From positions 1 to 64,000 of the forward strand of contig CAJOGD010000006.1 of assembly GCA_905233975.1 (NCBI GenBank): 64,000 nt of DNA, read 5' to 3'. Source of the DNA: an uncultured Alphaproteobacteria bacterium. GTDB lineage: Bacteria > Pseudomonadota > Alphaproteobacteria > Rs-D84. The notes below the pieces were generated by a model. That model searched no databases. It was not told where the DNA came from and saw only the letters and a program-made list of their open reading frames with translations. The position numbers were made by a program, and so were the translations under genes. Within the stretch, counting starts at the first letter, position 1; each line of letters starts with the position of its first letter. Shown here one piece after another: positions 48,959-59,514 of this stretch.

Positions 48959-51151
48959 TCACATAAAATTCTGGGGATTGACGTCGATTTTGATTCTGAT
49001 GTTTGCCGGCACATTTACATTCAGCAACCATTTTTTCACAATCGGTTGCAAATATGCGCGCGCGTCACCCGCGATTAAAAATCGCATACGGTAAAATCCG
49101 CGGACCTGGTACATTTGGGCGACAATCGGGCCCATTATGCGTGCGCCGTTCACATTCGGCTTTTGCGCTGCAAGCGTTTCGCAAAAACGTTTTAATAACG
49201 CTTCATTTTTTGATTCAACAATTATCGCAATCAGTTGCCCGAACGGTGGCATTTTCGCCGCGCGGCGAACCGCCATATCGCCACGTAAAAATTCATCACG
49301 ATTACCCGCACAAATCGCGGTCAGAACGGAATTTGTTGGTTGATATGTTTGTAATAAAACGCGCCCCGGAACTTTGCCACGCCCGGCGCGACCCGCGACT
49401 TGGAATAATTGTTGAAAGGTATGTTCCGCCGCGCGAAAATCCGTTCCGAACAGGCCCATATCACTATCGACCACGCCGACCAGTGTCAGGTTCGGGAAAT
49501 GATGTCCCTTGGCCAAGATTTGGGTCCCGATAATGATGTCCAATTCGCCGGATTCCATTTTTTCAACGAGTCTTTCCAACGCCCCGCGCGACATCATTGT
49601 ATCACTGGACACCAGGGCGGTTTTTGCACCGGGGAATCGGGTGGCGACCTCCTCTTCTATCTTTTCAAGTCCGGCGCCGCGCATGGAAACCGCGTCACCG
49701 CATTCGGGACATTTATCGGGCAATGTTTTTATTCGTCCGCAAATGTGGCACAGTAATTTTCCCAACTTTTTATGATATGTCATGCCGACCGAACATTCGG
49801 GACACGTCGCAACCCAACCACACTTTTTACACTGTGTAATCGGGGCAAAGCCACGCCGATTTATGAACAACATAACCTGCCTGTGATTTGTGATTGTTTC
49901 GCGAATCGCATCGCACAGAATCGGCGACAATGCGCCGGCGCGCGTTTCATCGTTTATTTTATATTCCGCCGGTCGATGTTCGCGCAAATCGATTGTTTCA
50001 ATTTTCGGCAATTCCGCACCGCCATAGCGCGATTTCAAAACATGATGACCGTATCGCCCGGCTTCCACATTATTCATTGTTTCTTCGGACGGGGTCGCAC
50101 TGGCCAATACAACGGGGATTTTTTCAAGTTTCGCGCGAAGTATCGCCATATCGCGGCCATGATAATTTCCCATGTCTTCCTGTTTATACGAAGAATCATG
50201 TTCTTCATCAATTATAATCAGGCCTAAATCTTGCCATGGCAGGAACAGTGCGCTGCGCGTGCCAACAATTATTTTGATTTCGCCGGTCAGAACCCCGCGC
50301 CAAATATCACGCCGGCGTGCCGCGGTAAGATTACTGTGCCACACAATTGGTGGCGCACCAAAGCGCGATTCGAACCTTTTTATAAATTGCGTGGTAAGCG
50401 CGATTTCCGGCATCATCAATAATACCGACCGCCCCGCACTATACGCGCGCCATACGGAATCAAAATATACCTGGGTTTTACCACTGCCCGTAATACCGTC
50501 AATCAGGTTCACCGAAAATCCACCATGCGTAATATCGCGACCAATGCTGTCGGCGGCGGCACGCTGTTCCGCGTTTAGTTCTATGTTGCCTTTATCGGCA
50601 TATTCATAATTAAAACTTTCAGTGCGGCGGCGCGTTGATACCGGCAACAACATTTCACGCGTAATCATAGTCTTGACCACCGATGGCCCAACGCGCGCGA
50701 TATTTTGAATATCAGTTGCCGACATCGGTTCGTTATTGTTTATCTGAAACGCGTCCAAAACCATTTGGCGATTTTCGGTCATCTTGGCGTTCTTAGAATC
50801 AAAATTATATGCGTAAAGTTGTTCGGTTTTGGGCTCATTAAATGCGTCCGGCACATTTAGAATCAACCGCAACACCGCGCCCGGCGCCATCAGTGTCCAT
50901 TCCGACATTCTTTGAATCCACTGTAATGTCGCAACCGGCAATTTATATGGCAAAACCGCACTAACATTCTTTATTTTTTCGGGTGGCAAATCACTATCGC
51001 CGACGCCAAACACAACACCGATATAGGGGCGGTTCATAACACTGCATCGAACAAAAGTGCCAAGTTCCGCGTCATCGCCAAGGCGGTAATCATAACCGTA
51101 ATTTACGACATTCGGGACAAGAACCTTTACAATAGTGCCTTTTTTAAACAT
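48959..51151 (-). CDS. priA: Primosomal protein N' (replication restart helicase)
   Basis: LIDGITGSGKTQVYFD, IIIDEEHDSSYKQ, zinc-binding cysteine cluster. Confidence 0.95.
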   Translation of the reverse strand: MFKKGTIVKVLVPNVVNYGYDYRLGDDAELGTFVRCSVMNRPYIGVVFGVGDSDLPPEKIKNVSAVLPYKLPVATLQWIQRMSEWTLMAPGAVLRLILNVPDAFNEPKTEQLYAYNFDSKNAKMTENRQMVLDAFQINNNEPMSATDIQNIARVGPSVVKTMITREMLLPVSTRRRTESFNYEYADKGNIELNAEQRAAADSIGRDITHGGFSVNLIDGITGSGKTQVYFDSVWRAYSAGRSVLLMMPEIALTTQFIKRFESRFGAPPIVWHSNLTAARRRDIWRGVLTGEIKIIVGTRSALFLPWQDLGLIIIDEEHDSSYKQEDMGNYHGRDMAILRAKLEKIPVVLASATPSEETMNNVEAGRYGHHVLKSRYGGAELPKIETIDLREHRPAEYKINDETRAGALSPILCDAIRETITNHRQVMLFINRRGFAPITQCKKCGWVATCPECSVGMTYHKKLGKLLCHICGRIKTLPDKCPECGDAVSMRGAGLEKIEEEVATRFPGAKTALVSSDTMMSRGALERLVEKMESGELDIIIGTQILAKGHHFPNLTLVGVVDSDMGLFGTDFRAAEHTFQQLFQVAGRAGRGKVPGRVLLQTYQPTNSVLTAICAGNRDEFLRGDMAVRRAAKMPPFGQLIAIIVESKNEALLKRFCETLAAQKPNVNGARIMGPIVAQMYQVRGFYRMRFLIAGDARAYLQPIVKKWLLNVNVPANIRIKIDVNPQNFM

Positions 51152-51221
51152 GATGACAAAATACTTGTTTTTTTTATCATTTTCAATATTATTTAGTGGT
51201 AATTTAACAAGCGAGGAAATT

Positions 51222-52112
51222 ATGTTGATGTATGTTTTTGCGGTCTGTGACTTTCTGTGTCGTTTTATTCCTGTGCGTCGTTGGCGCCTTTATATGCGGC
51301 GTGTAAAGTTGTTCGATTGGTATCGTAAATATAACGCGTTAAAACGGTCTTTCCCAAACCTTGACTTTTATGACGTCAAAATGATAAAGGAAGAATGGAG
51401 TATTGGTTTCATTGTCGAAGGCAAATTCGTATTCAAAGTTGGCAAAACATTGGATACCAAGGTTCCAACAAATGAACTTATTCGTGAAAAGCGTATAACC
51501 GACGCACTGGGGTCGGTCACGCCGGTCCGCATATCTTGCATTCGCGTTATCCAGGCGGGCGAATATTTATTCTATCGGTATCCTTTTATTCCGGGGAAAA
51601 ATTTGAACGCTTTTCCCATTGATAAAATAACCGAAAATCGCGAAAAGTTGGCTCAGCAAATTGCAAAGTTTATCTATAAAACACATAATGCAAAGCCAAT
51701 CGAAATAAATGATCTAAAGGCGGGCGACGGCGATGGTTGGAATCATAACGCGCTGTGCAACGGTGTGATTATCGACCCGGAAACAATGGAAATTTCCGGA
51801 ATCGTTGGTTGGGAACACGCCGGTTGGGGCACATTGGAAACGGAATTTACAAACGCGGTTGCCCTGTCCGATATACTGCGTGAATCCGGACTTGGTGCGG
51901 CGATTCGTGATGAATATGCACACATACTTGAACGGGTTGCGGCAAAACAGCAAAAACAAGAAGAAAGAATGAAAGCGCGCGCGGCTGCTGCGGCCGCCGC
52001 CGCAGAAGCAGAGGCACAACAGGCCCAAGCAGAAGCGCAAGAAACATCAGAAGAAGCCCCGCAAGAGGTCCAACAGGAGGTTCAAGAAGTCCCCGAAGAC
52101 CAACAGGCCTAG
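51222..52112 (+). CDS. APH/choline-kinase-fold protein, probable pseudokinase, with Ala/Gln/Glu-rich tail
   Basis: FRYPFIPGKNLN; WNHNALCNGVIIDPETMEISGIVGWEHAGWG where HGDxxxxN and DWE would be expected. Confidence 0.6.
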   Translation: MLMYVFAVCDFLCRFIPVRRWRLYMRRVKLFDWYRKYNALKRSFPNLDFYDVKMIKEEWSIGFIVEGKFVFKVGKTLDTKVPTNELIREKRITDALGSVTPVRISCIRVIQAGEYLFYRYPFIPGKNLNAFPIDKITENREKLAQQIAKFIYKTHNAKPIEINDLKAGDGDGWNHNALCNGVIIDPETMEISGIVGWEHAGWGTLETEFTNAVALSDILRESGLGAAIRDEYAHILERVAAKQQKQEERMKARAAAAAAAAEAEAQQAQAEAQETSEEAPQEVQQEVQEVPEDQQA

Positions 52113-52990
52113 CAACGATTTAAATCGTCATCATTTGGAATATTATTAATTGTAATATCGGCATTGAACTGTGTTTTAAACCATGTTCTTTGCCGTTTTG
52201 CATATTGGTTTGTTTTTGTTATCCATTCATTAATCGCCATATCGCGCGTTATCTTTCCGGTTATATAATCACACAACTGTGCCGCACCAATGGCGCGATT
52301 CGGATTCAGGTTATTGTCAACTATATATTGCGCCTCCGCCATGGCGCCCCCAGACAGCATCATTGGAATTCGCGCGGCGATACGTTCATGCAATATGTCC
52401 AGTGGCGGATTTATTAAAATCCGTCGTGGCGTTGGTAAAATTGCGCCAACACGTGGTTCATTCCACCATTCGGTTATATGGCGGCCGGTTTGCAAAAAAA
52501 CCTCTAGTGCGCGGGCCACGCGTTGCGAATCCGTTGCGCCGGTATTCGCAACCATCGCACGTGCCGCATCCAAATTTTTTGATACAATTTCACGTGCGCG
52601 CGCACGAATTTCCGGCGATATTTCGGGAATTTCCGCAATTCCGTTCACAATTCCATTTATGTAATATCCCGTTCCGCCGACAAAAATCGGCACCAGGCCA
52701 CTTGCGCACGCCGCATCATATTCGCGCCGGGCAAGTTTGATATAGTCGGCCACACTGATTTGTTCGGCAAGCGTCAAAATAGAAAACAACCGATACGGCA
52801 CGCCGTCTATTTCGTCCGCGAGGGTGCGACCGGCAAATGGACTTGCCGATATATTTTCAATACCGCGATAAATTTGCACACTGTCGCAATTTATGATTGC
52901 GCCACGAACGGCACGTGCCAATTTATGTGCAAAATCAGACTTACCCGAAGCGGTTGGACCGGCGATAATATATGCGCTTGCTGTATTCAT
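52109..52990 (-). CDS. miaA: tRNA dimethylallyltransferase
   Basis: IAGPTASGKSDFAHKLA, INCDSVQIYRG, GGTGYY. Confidence 0.93.
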   Translation of the reverse strand: MNTASAYIIAGPTASGKSDFAHKLARAVRGAIINCDSVQIYRGIENISASPFAGRTLADEIDGVPYRLFSILTLAEQISVADYIKLARREYDAACASGLVPIFVGGTGYYINGIVNGIAEIPEISPEIRARAREIVSKNLDAARAMVANTGATDSQRVARALEVFLQTGRHITEWWNEPRVGAILPTPRRILINPPLDILHERIAARIPMMLSGGAMAEAQYIVDNNLNPNRAIGAAQLCDYITGKITRDMAINEWITKTNQYAKRQRTWFKTQFNADITINNIPNDDDLNRC

Positions 52991-53106
52991 GTATTGGATT
53001 ATACCGCACAATCCGACAAATTCAAGCCCACCCAAAAATCAGATTGGATTTTTCGTTAAATGGTGCTATGATACCTTGGCATAAACAAAACAAAGGAAGG
53101 TATATT

Positions 53107-54105
53107 ATGTCAAAAGTAAAAGTTGCAATTAATGGATTTGGCCGTATTGGGCGTTTGGTTCTGCGCGCGGCATTGGAATCTGGACGTGATGATATTGAAT
53201 TTGTCGCGGTAAATGATTTGGCGCCGGCGGAACAAAATGCATATTTGTTGCAGTATGATTCTGTGCATGGCAAATTGCCGATGGACGTGAAATTGGAAGG
53301 CGACACAATCATTGTCGGCAAACATCACATTAAATGTATCGCTGAAAAGGACCCAACAAAGTTGCCCTGGGCCGAATTGGGCGTTGATATTGTTATGGAA
53401 TGTACGGGATTATTCACAGCGGCGGACAAGGCGCACGTGCATATCGATTGTGGTGCCCGGCGCGTTTTGGTTTCGGCACCGTCTGCGGGCGCGGATAAAA
53501 CGATTGTCTTTGGCGTGAATCAAGATACATTGACCAAAGATGACATCATCGTTTCAAATGCGTCCTGTACAACAAACTGTCTTGCCCCGGTGGCACAGGT
53601 TTTGGACGAACAGTTTGGAATCGTATCGGGCTGGATGACGACGGTTCATGCATACACCGGCGACCAACAATTGTTGGATAAAAATCACAAAGATTTCCGT
53701 CGGGCGCGTGCGGCGGCGCTTTCCATGATTCCGACCAGCACCGGTGCCGCCAAGGCGATTGGATTGGTGCTGCCGAATTTGGCCGGCAAATTAGATGGTA
53801 TCGCAATTCGTGTTCCAACACCGGATGTGTCGGTTGTGGAATTGGTTGTGAATTTGAACAAAGATGTCACCGCGGAACAAGTGAACGACGCAATGCACGC
53901 GGCGGAATCCAAGACATTTGGTTATAACGAATTGCCATTGGTATCGATTGACTTTACGCACGACGCGCACAGTTCAATCTTTGATTCAACGCAAACACGT
54001 GTGTTGGGCGACCGGTTGGTTCATGTGACCGCATGGTATGACAACGAATGGGGCTTTTCAAACCGCATGAGTGATACCGCCGTCGCGATGGGCAAATTGT
54101 TATAA
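53107..54105 (+). CDS. gapA: Glyceraldehyde-3-phosphate dehydrogenase
   Basis: INGFGRIGRLVLR, SNASCTTNCLAPV, WYDNEWGFSNRM. Confidence 0.96.
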   Translation: MSKVKVAINGFGRIGRLVLRAALESGRDDIEFVAVNDLAPAEQNAYLLQYDSVHGKLPMDVKLEGDTIIVGKHHIKCIAEKDPTKLPWAELGVDIVMECTGLFTAADKAHVHIDCGARRVLVSAPSAGADKTIVFGVNQDTLTKDDIIVSNASCTTNCLAPVAQVLDEQFGIVSGWMTTVHAYTGDQQLLDKNHKDFRRARAAALSMIPTSTGAAKAIGLVLPNLAGKLDGIAIRVPTPDVSVVELVVNLNKDVTAEQVNDAMHAAESKTFGYNELPLVSIDFTHDAHSSIFDSTQTRVLGDRLVHVTAWYDNEWGFSNRMSDTAVAMGKLL

Positions 54106-54219
54106 AACATCAAGAACTTTGAAACCGCCGCAACCTGTGGCGGTTTTTTTGGTTCTCTGAAAAACATTGAAATAACGCGTAATTGTGTTAACATCTTCGT
54201 CACAAAAGGATCATGATTT

Positions 54220-54729
54220 ATGAATAATAAAAAAGCAAAAAAATTATTGCGCAGTGGTTCGATATATAACGATATAGATTTTTCATCGTGTCCAAAAGGA
54301 GAAATCAAACCTGCGGTTCAGGCGGCGTACAAAAAGCGGTTGATGGATTATATAAAGTGTTCTTCTCTTAATTATACGCGGAATTCTGTGTATGATAATG
54401 CAACCCAATGCGGTCTTGTTGCAAAGTTGAATGCGGAACAAAAAGCGTTATTGAAGAAAATATCACGCAATACCGAAATACAACGCATTTGCTTTGTGAC
54501 AAACAGATGTTTGGGACTCATGATGGCGACATTGGCCATCGGCACTATGGCGTGCCAGTTCCTGGCCCCCGACAACCTGTATAAAACAATTCAAATACCA
54601 GAAATACAAATATTTATTGCGGTTGCATTATCTGTTATACCCGGCATATTGATTGATGAATTTGAATCAGAAAAAACACAAAAATGTGTCAACAGAATCG
54701 CCGAAATCGGATTTGGAAAGCGCAAATAA
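54220..54729 (+). CDS. Small membrane protein, unknown
   Basis: 169 aa with two hydrophobic segments. Confidence 0.65.
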   Translation: MNNKKAKKLLRSGSIYNDIDFSSCPKGEIKPAVQAAYKKRLMDYIKCSSLNYTRNSVYDNATQCGLVAKLNAEQKALLKKISRNTEIQRICFVTNRCLGLMMATLAIGTMACQFLAPDNLYKTIQIPEIQIFIAVALSVIPGILIDEFESEKTQKCVNRIAEIGFGKRK

Positions 54730-54783
54730 AGGTGAATTAAACTGCCGCAAATCGCGGCGGTTTTTGTTAAGAATTTTTTGAAA

Positions 54784-56058
54784 TTATTTTTCTTTTACCC
54801 TGGATATTTTCGCATCAACGTTTGATAATTTACCGACCAAATCCACATATCCACGCTCTAAATGGTATAGATGCCTAACAAAAGTGTCGCCTTGGGCCGC
54901 CAGCCCCATCAGGACCAATGCGAAACCAGCCCGCAAATCACTGGCCGTCACTATGCAACCGTCCAATTTTTCCACACCCTGAACGACGGCAGAGTTTGGT
55001 GTATTTTTGTCTATGTGTGCGCCCATACGCATCAGTTCTGGGGCATGCATCAAACGATTTTCAAAAATATTTTCTGTAATCGTTGAATCGCCTTTGGCGG
55101 TGGTCATCAATGCCATAAACTGGGCCTGTAAATCCGTCGGAAAGCCCGGATAGCCCGCCGTAATAATATCTTGGCCTTTCAGTTCCCGCCCACGCGCATC
55201 AACGACAATGGTATTTTGTGTGCTTTGAATATCAACACCACTTTTGTGCAAAATATCTAATGGCAGCCCCAATGTCCCTGCATCCGCATTTTTCAATTCC
55301 AATTTGCCACGTGTAATCGCCGCCGCAACCGCATAAGACCCTGCCTCTATCCTGTCCGCGATAATTTTGTGGGTTGTGCCGGTTAACTTTTTTACACCCT
55401 CTATTTGGACCACAGATTCCCCGGCCCCGGATACTTTTGCGCCCATAGAATTTAACATGTTTGCCAAATCGACTATTTCGGGTTCACGCGCCGCATTATT
55501 GATGATTGTTTGGCCGTTCGCCAATGTTGCCGCCATCAAGACATTGCATGTGGCACCCACAGACGGCGTCTTGAAATTTAATTCCGCCCCATGTAATCCA
55601 TGTTCCGCATTTGCAACAATATATCCGTTTTGAATATTTATATCGGCACCCATCTGTTTCAGTGAATCCACGTGCATATCAACCGGGCGCGCCCCAATGA
55701 CGCACCCGCCCGGCATAGAAACCGTTGCGGCCCCATTCCTTGCCAACAATGGCCCCAACACATAGTAAGAGGCCCGCATTTGGCGAACCAAATCATACGG
55801 TGCGACACTGTTTGTGATTACCTGTGTGTGGTATGTATATTTATCGGCATTTTCCATGTCTTTTGCGCAATTTGTCCCAAGATTCGCCAAAATCTTGCCC
55901 ATAAACTGTGTATCCGACAACCAGGGTACATTTTCCAATGTGACCGGTTCGTTGGTCAAAAGGGTCGCGCACATTGCCGGCAAAGTCGCATTTTTCGAAC
56001 CACTAATTGGGACAATTCCATAAAGTGGGGTGCCACCGGTAATTTTTAACATATCCAT
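54784..56058 (-). CDS. murA: UDP-N-acetylglucosamine 1-carboxyvinyltransferase
   Basis: GSKNATLPAMCATLLT, PGGCVIGARPVDMH, GYPGFPTDLQAQF. Confidence 0.96.
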   Translation of the reverse strand: MDMLKITGGTPLYGIVPISGSKNATLPAMCATLLTNEPVTLENVPWLSDTQFMGKILANLGTNCAKDMENADKYTYHTQVITNSVAPYDLVRQMRASYYVLGPLLARNGAATVSMPGGCVIGARPVDMHVDSLKQMGADINIQNGYIVANAEHGLHGAELNFKTPSVGATCNVLMAATLANGQTIINNAAREPEIVDLANMLNSMGAKVSGAGESVVQIEGVKKLTGTTHKIIADRIEAGSYAVAAAITRGKLELKNADAGTLGLPLDILHKSGVDIQSTQNTIVVDARGRELKGQDIITAGYPGFPTDLQAQFMALMTTAKGDSTITENIFENRLMHAPELMRMGAHIDKNTPNSAVVQGVEKLDGCIVTASDLRAGFALVLMGLAAQGDTFVRHLYHLERGYVDLVGKLSNVDAKISRVKEK

Positions 56059-56168
56059 TTAAAATCCTCTTTGAATGGCAGACTACCATAAAAAATCCGA
56101 AGTTCAAAGGTTATTTGTCGTGCCCATAATTGTTGAAAATCATTGACACGACACGTGGATTTTTTCGG

Positions 56169-57167
56169 TTATTTCAACCCCAGCGCAAGTTTGGCGCGGT
56201 TCAATGTTTCCGACGCCACGACACGTGCCTTGGTCGCACCATCGTCCAAAATAGCGTTCAGCACGTCGGTCTGTTTAAATCGCGCATAATTCGCCTGAAT
56301 CTTGGCCAACAATTCGCAAACCGCATCGGCCACCGCACGTTTGAAATCGCCATACCCGACACCCGCAAAGCGTTTTTCGATTGAATCGATACTTTCGCCG
56401 GTTGTGGCGGCAAGAATGCTTATCAAATTCGAAATTCCGGGTTTTGCTTCCTCGTCAAAGCGGACAACTGATTCGCTATCTGTGACGGCGGACATGATCT
56501 TTTTACGGGCCAGTTTCAAATCGTCCCGCAAAAATATCGTTCCCATATTACGTTCATCATCTGATTTATTCATCTTTTCCGATAAATTTTGCAGATTTAA
56601 AATTTTGTTCCCAACCGGCGCGATATAAACATCGGGATCATCGAAAGTCTTGCCGTATCGTTTGTTAAAACGCTGAGACAAATCACGCGTAAGTTCTACG
56701 TGCTGTTGCTGGTCCAACCCAACGGGGACAATAGCGGTATTATACAATAGAATATCAGCGGCCATTAGTGGCGGATACACGAACAATCCGGTTTCAATTC
56801 CATGTTTCCCCATGGATTGCGATTTCAATTTGAACTGTGTCATGCGCGACAATTCGCCCATGTGGGTTTGAAAGGTCATAATAAAACCCAAAACCCCATG
56901 TTCCATAACGTCGCTTTGCCGGAATATTATCGTTTGTTCCGGGTCAACGCCGCATGCAAGATACATCGCCATACAATCATCGATTGCCGCACGCAAATCT
57001 GCCGGATCACGTGGCGACGTTATGGCATGCAAATCGGCCACAAAAATATAACTTTTGTATTGTTTTTGACGCGTCACAAAATTCTTGATAGCGCCCAAAT
57101 AATTGCCCAGTGTAAGATTTCCACTTGGTCGCACACCGGTTAACATAACCTTTTCTTTGTTATTCAT
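56169..57167 (-). CDS. trpS: Tryptophanyl-tRNA synthetase
   Basis: GVRPSGNLTLGNYLGA, KMNKSD motif. Confidence 0.95.
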   Translation of the reverse strand: MNNKEKVMLTGVRPSGNLTLGNYLGAIKNFVTRQKQYKSYIFVADLHAITSPRDPADLRAAIDDCMAMYLACGVDPEQTIIFRQSDVMEHGVLGFIMTFQTHMGELSRMTQFKLKSQSMGKHGIETGLFVYPPLMAADILLYNTAIVPVGLDQQQHVELTRDLSQRFNKRYGKTFDDPDVYIAPVGNKILNLQNLSEKMNKSDDERNMGTIFLRDDLKLARKKIMSAVTDSESVVRFDEEAKPGISNLISILAATTGESIDSIEKRFAGVGYGDFKRAVADAVCELLAKIQANYARFKQTDVLNAILDDGATKARVVASETLNRAKLALGLK

Positions 57168-57332
57168 AAAAAATCCTTTGTTTAATGATTAAACTTAACG
57201 GGTTAGAAAAATATTAAAAGTATAGAAAGTACAGGCTGTGATTACAGCCACCAAGTGAACGAACAAAATGAAATTTGCGTTTTCATGCCAATAATTGTAT
57301 TGCAAATTTTTCCAAAAGTCAAGATATGTGGA

Positions 57333-57659
57333 TTAAACGCGCACTATGCCGCCGTTCGTCAGATGGAATATTCCATGCAACACATTGGTTTTGTCGCAAC
57401 ACCATTTTTGCCACGCTTTGTTACGATCCGGCGAAGTGGCATAACGACCATCTTCCAACATATAATATAAATTTTCACCACTGTTGGTTCCACCCATGGA
57501 CACACCCCTAAATACGTCCGCCTTTTTACGGCCATCTTTTGCAAATTCGCCACCAAGGTAATACAGTATTACTAAAAAACCACGTCGTTTAATTAAATAA
57601 AATTCACCTACGTGGAAACGATCCCCAGGACGACGTTTTTGTTGAACCCATTGTGCCAT
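57333..57659 (-). CDS. Hypothetical small protein
   Basis: 109 aa ORF from MAQWVQQKRRPGDRF. Confidence 0.5.
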   Translation of the reverse strand: MAQWVQQKRRPGDRFHVGEFYLIKRRGFLVILYYLGGEFAKDGRKKADVFRGVSMGGTNSGENLYYMLEDGRYATSPDRNKAWQKWCCDKTNVLHGIFHLTNGGIVRV

Positions 57660-57727
57660 ATCAATACTCCGTATTATATCTCTTTGGAAAAGACTAACAC
57701 AAGAAAACCACTTTGTCAAATTTTCGA

Positions 57728-58426
57728 TTACTTAAACACCACCGAAATCATTTTCTCTAGCGTTTTGCCGTTGGATTTGCCGTCGTATGCGATTTTGCCG
57801 TCTTGCAAAATATACGCATAATCGGTCAGCGGCAACAGTGTTTTCAAATTATGTTCAACAATTACAAACGCGGTGCCGGTGCGTTCTTGCAAATCTTTGA
57901 TTTTGTGAAACACATCGTTTATAAGTTTCGGCGACAAACCAATCGACGGTTCGTCCATTAAAATCATCTTTGGTTTGCCAACCAGTCCGCGCGCCAACGC
58001 GACCATTTGCTGTTGCCCGCCCGAGAGTTCGCCCGCCGGGCCCGACAACTTGGCCCGCAAATCCGGAAAATATTTCAAAACATCGTCCAGATATTTCGGG
58101 AACAGCGACCGATCCACCCAAGAATGTGTCGCCAATTCCAAATTTTCCATAACGGACATTTCTGGGAACACACGATTTTTTTGCGGAATAAAACAAATGC
58201 CATTTTTAACAAGGCTTTGTGGCGTCGGGCGCATTTTCTTGCCGTCCAAATAAATTTCACCGCCCATTGGTTTAATCACACCAAACGCGGTCTTTAACAG
58301 CGTGGATTTTCCCGCGCCGTTCGCACCCATGATAACCGTTATGCAATTATCACGAAAGACAACCGATATGTCATTCAATATCGCCTTTTTACCATACCCC
58401 GCCTTGATATTTTTTAGTTCTAGCAT
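57728..58426 (-). CDS. livF: Branched-chain amino acid ABC transporter ATP-binding protein LivF
   Basis: MGANGAGKSTLLKT, LSGGQQQMVALARGLVGKPKMILMDEPSIGLSP. Confidence 0.9.
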   Translation of the reverse strand: MLELKNIKAGYGKKAILNDISVVFRDNCITVIMGANGAGKSTLLKTAFGVIKPMGGEIYLDGKKMRPTPQSLVKNGICFIPQKNRVFPEMSVMENLELATHSWVDRSLFPKYLDDVLKYFPDLRAKLSGPAGELSGGQQQMVALARGLVGKPKMILMDEPSIGLSPKLINDVFHKIKDLQERTGTAFVIVEHNLKTLLPLTDYAYILQDGKIAYDGKSNGKTLEKMISVVFK

Positions 58427-58428
58427 TT

Positions 58429-59511
58429 TTATTCCTTTATCGCCACAGGTCTACCATTTTCCATTTTTTTGATTGTTGTTTCAGAATAAATCAATCCGTC
58501 TGCATCTATTTGCATTTTGCCACGTGGGCTGATGTATTCTGTTGAAATTTGTTTTATATTTTTTGCCATATCGTCATCATTTTGATTCATTGGCAAACCA
58601 TATTTTTCAATAAAGTTCGCAATCAACATAACACTGTCATATGTATTGATACTAGCGGCCTGGGGTGCTGATTTGAACCGTTTCGAATATGTTGTGTTAA
58701 ATTCATCATCGGCATTTTTCAAATCAACAAAAGGCTGGTTATTGAATAATTCTGGATTTTCTGTGAATGCGAAAATCAAGAAAGAACTTAATTCGCTACT
58801 ATATTCGTCACGCAACATTTGTTTGGCAAATAATGACAAAGCAGGTTCCACAAGGTGCACAAAAACCATATCAGGTTTATTCTTGACAATTTTCGCGGCA
58901 TCTGATGCAAAATCGCGCTGTTCCATATTTACGCGTACCACAGACAACACTTTGATATTATTCGCCTTTAATACGGGCTGTAATGTTTGCAGTATAAATT
59001 CACTGGAAACATGATTAAAAGTCACTAAAGATATTGTTTTCATATTTTTAAATTTCATGTAATCAACCAATTTTTGCGATGCATCGCGCACAGAATAACT
59101 GTTTACATAATTGAATTTATTATCACCGATGGAGCTGTCCGCCGCAGATGAAATATGCAAAACTCTATCTTTATCTGCCAATGGTTTAATAATCTTGCCT
59201 GTGGCAGTATTAAAAGATACAATACCGGCAACATTATCTATCTTTACCAATTTTGTATATATTGAAACGGTCTTGGCGGGCGCCAGTCCCATATCTTCAG
59301 CAATAAATTCATATTTATATTTGTTTTGTGTATTTTTATTTAATTGTTCAACCGCCATAATTGCACCGTTCTGGGCCGCCGTTCCCATTTGTGCTGCCCC
59401 ACCTGTCAAAGGCAAAACTCCACCAATCTTTACCACCGGCTTATCGGATTTTTCACGGTCACAACCCGCGATTGCCAACACCGCACCCAAAACACACAAA
59501 AGTTTTTTCAT
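58429..59511 (-). CDS. Branched-chain-amino-acid-type substrate-binding lipoprotein, paralog 1
   Basis: Lipobox AGCD; VKIGGVLPLTGGAAQMGTAAQNGAIMAVEQLN. Confidence 0.9.
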   Translation of the reverse strand: MKKLLCVLGAVLAIAGCDREKSDKPVVKIGGVLPLTGGAAQMGTAAQNGAIMAVEQLNKNTQNKYKYEFIAEDMGLAPAKTVSIYTKLVKIDNVAGIVSFNTATGKIIKPLADKDRVLHISSAADSSIGDNKFNYVNSYSVRDASQKLVDYMKFKNMKTISLVTFNHVSSEFILQTLQPVLKANNIKVLSVVRVNMEQRDFASDAAKIVKNKPDMVFVHLVEPALSLFAKQMLRDEYSSELSSFLIFAFTENPELFNNQPFVDLKNADDEFNTTYSKRFKSAPQAASINTYDSVMLIANFIEKYGLPMNQNDDDMAKNIKQISTEYISPRGKMQIDADGLIYSETTIKKMENGRPVAIKE

Positions 59512-59514
59512 TTC

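Noticed and set aside
57168-57330. Possible T-box or attenuator upstream of trpS
   Set aside because: No AGGGTGGNACCGCG-like core or terminator; only a short GGCTGTAATCACAGCC palindrome.
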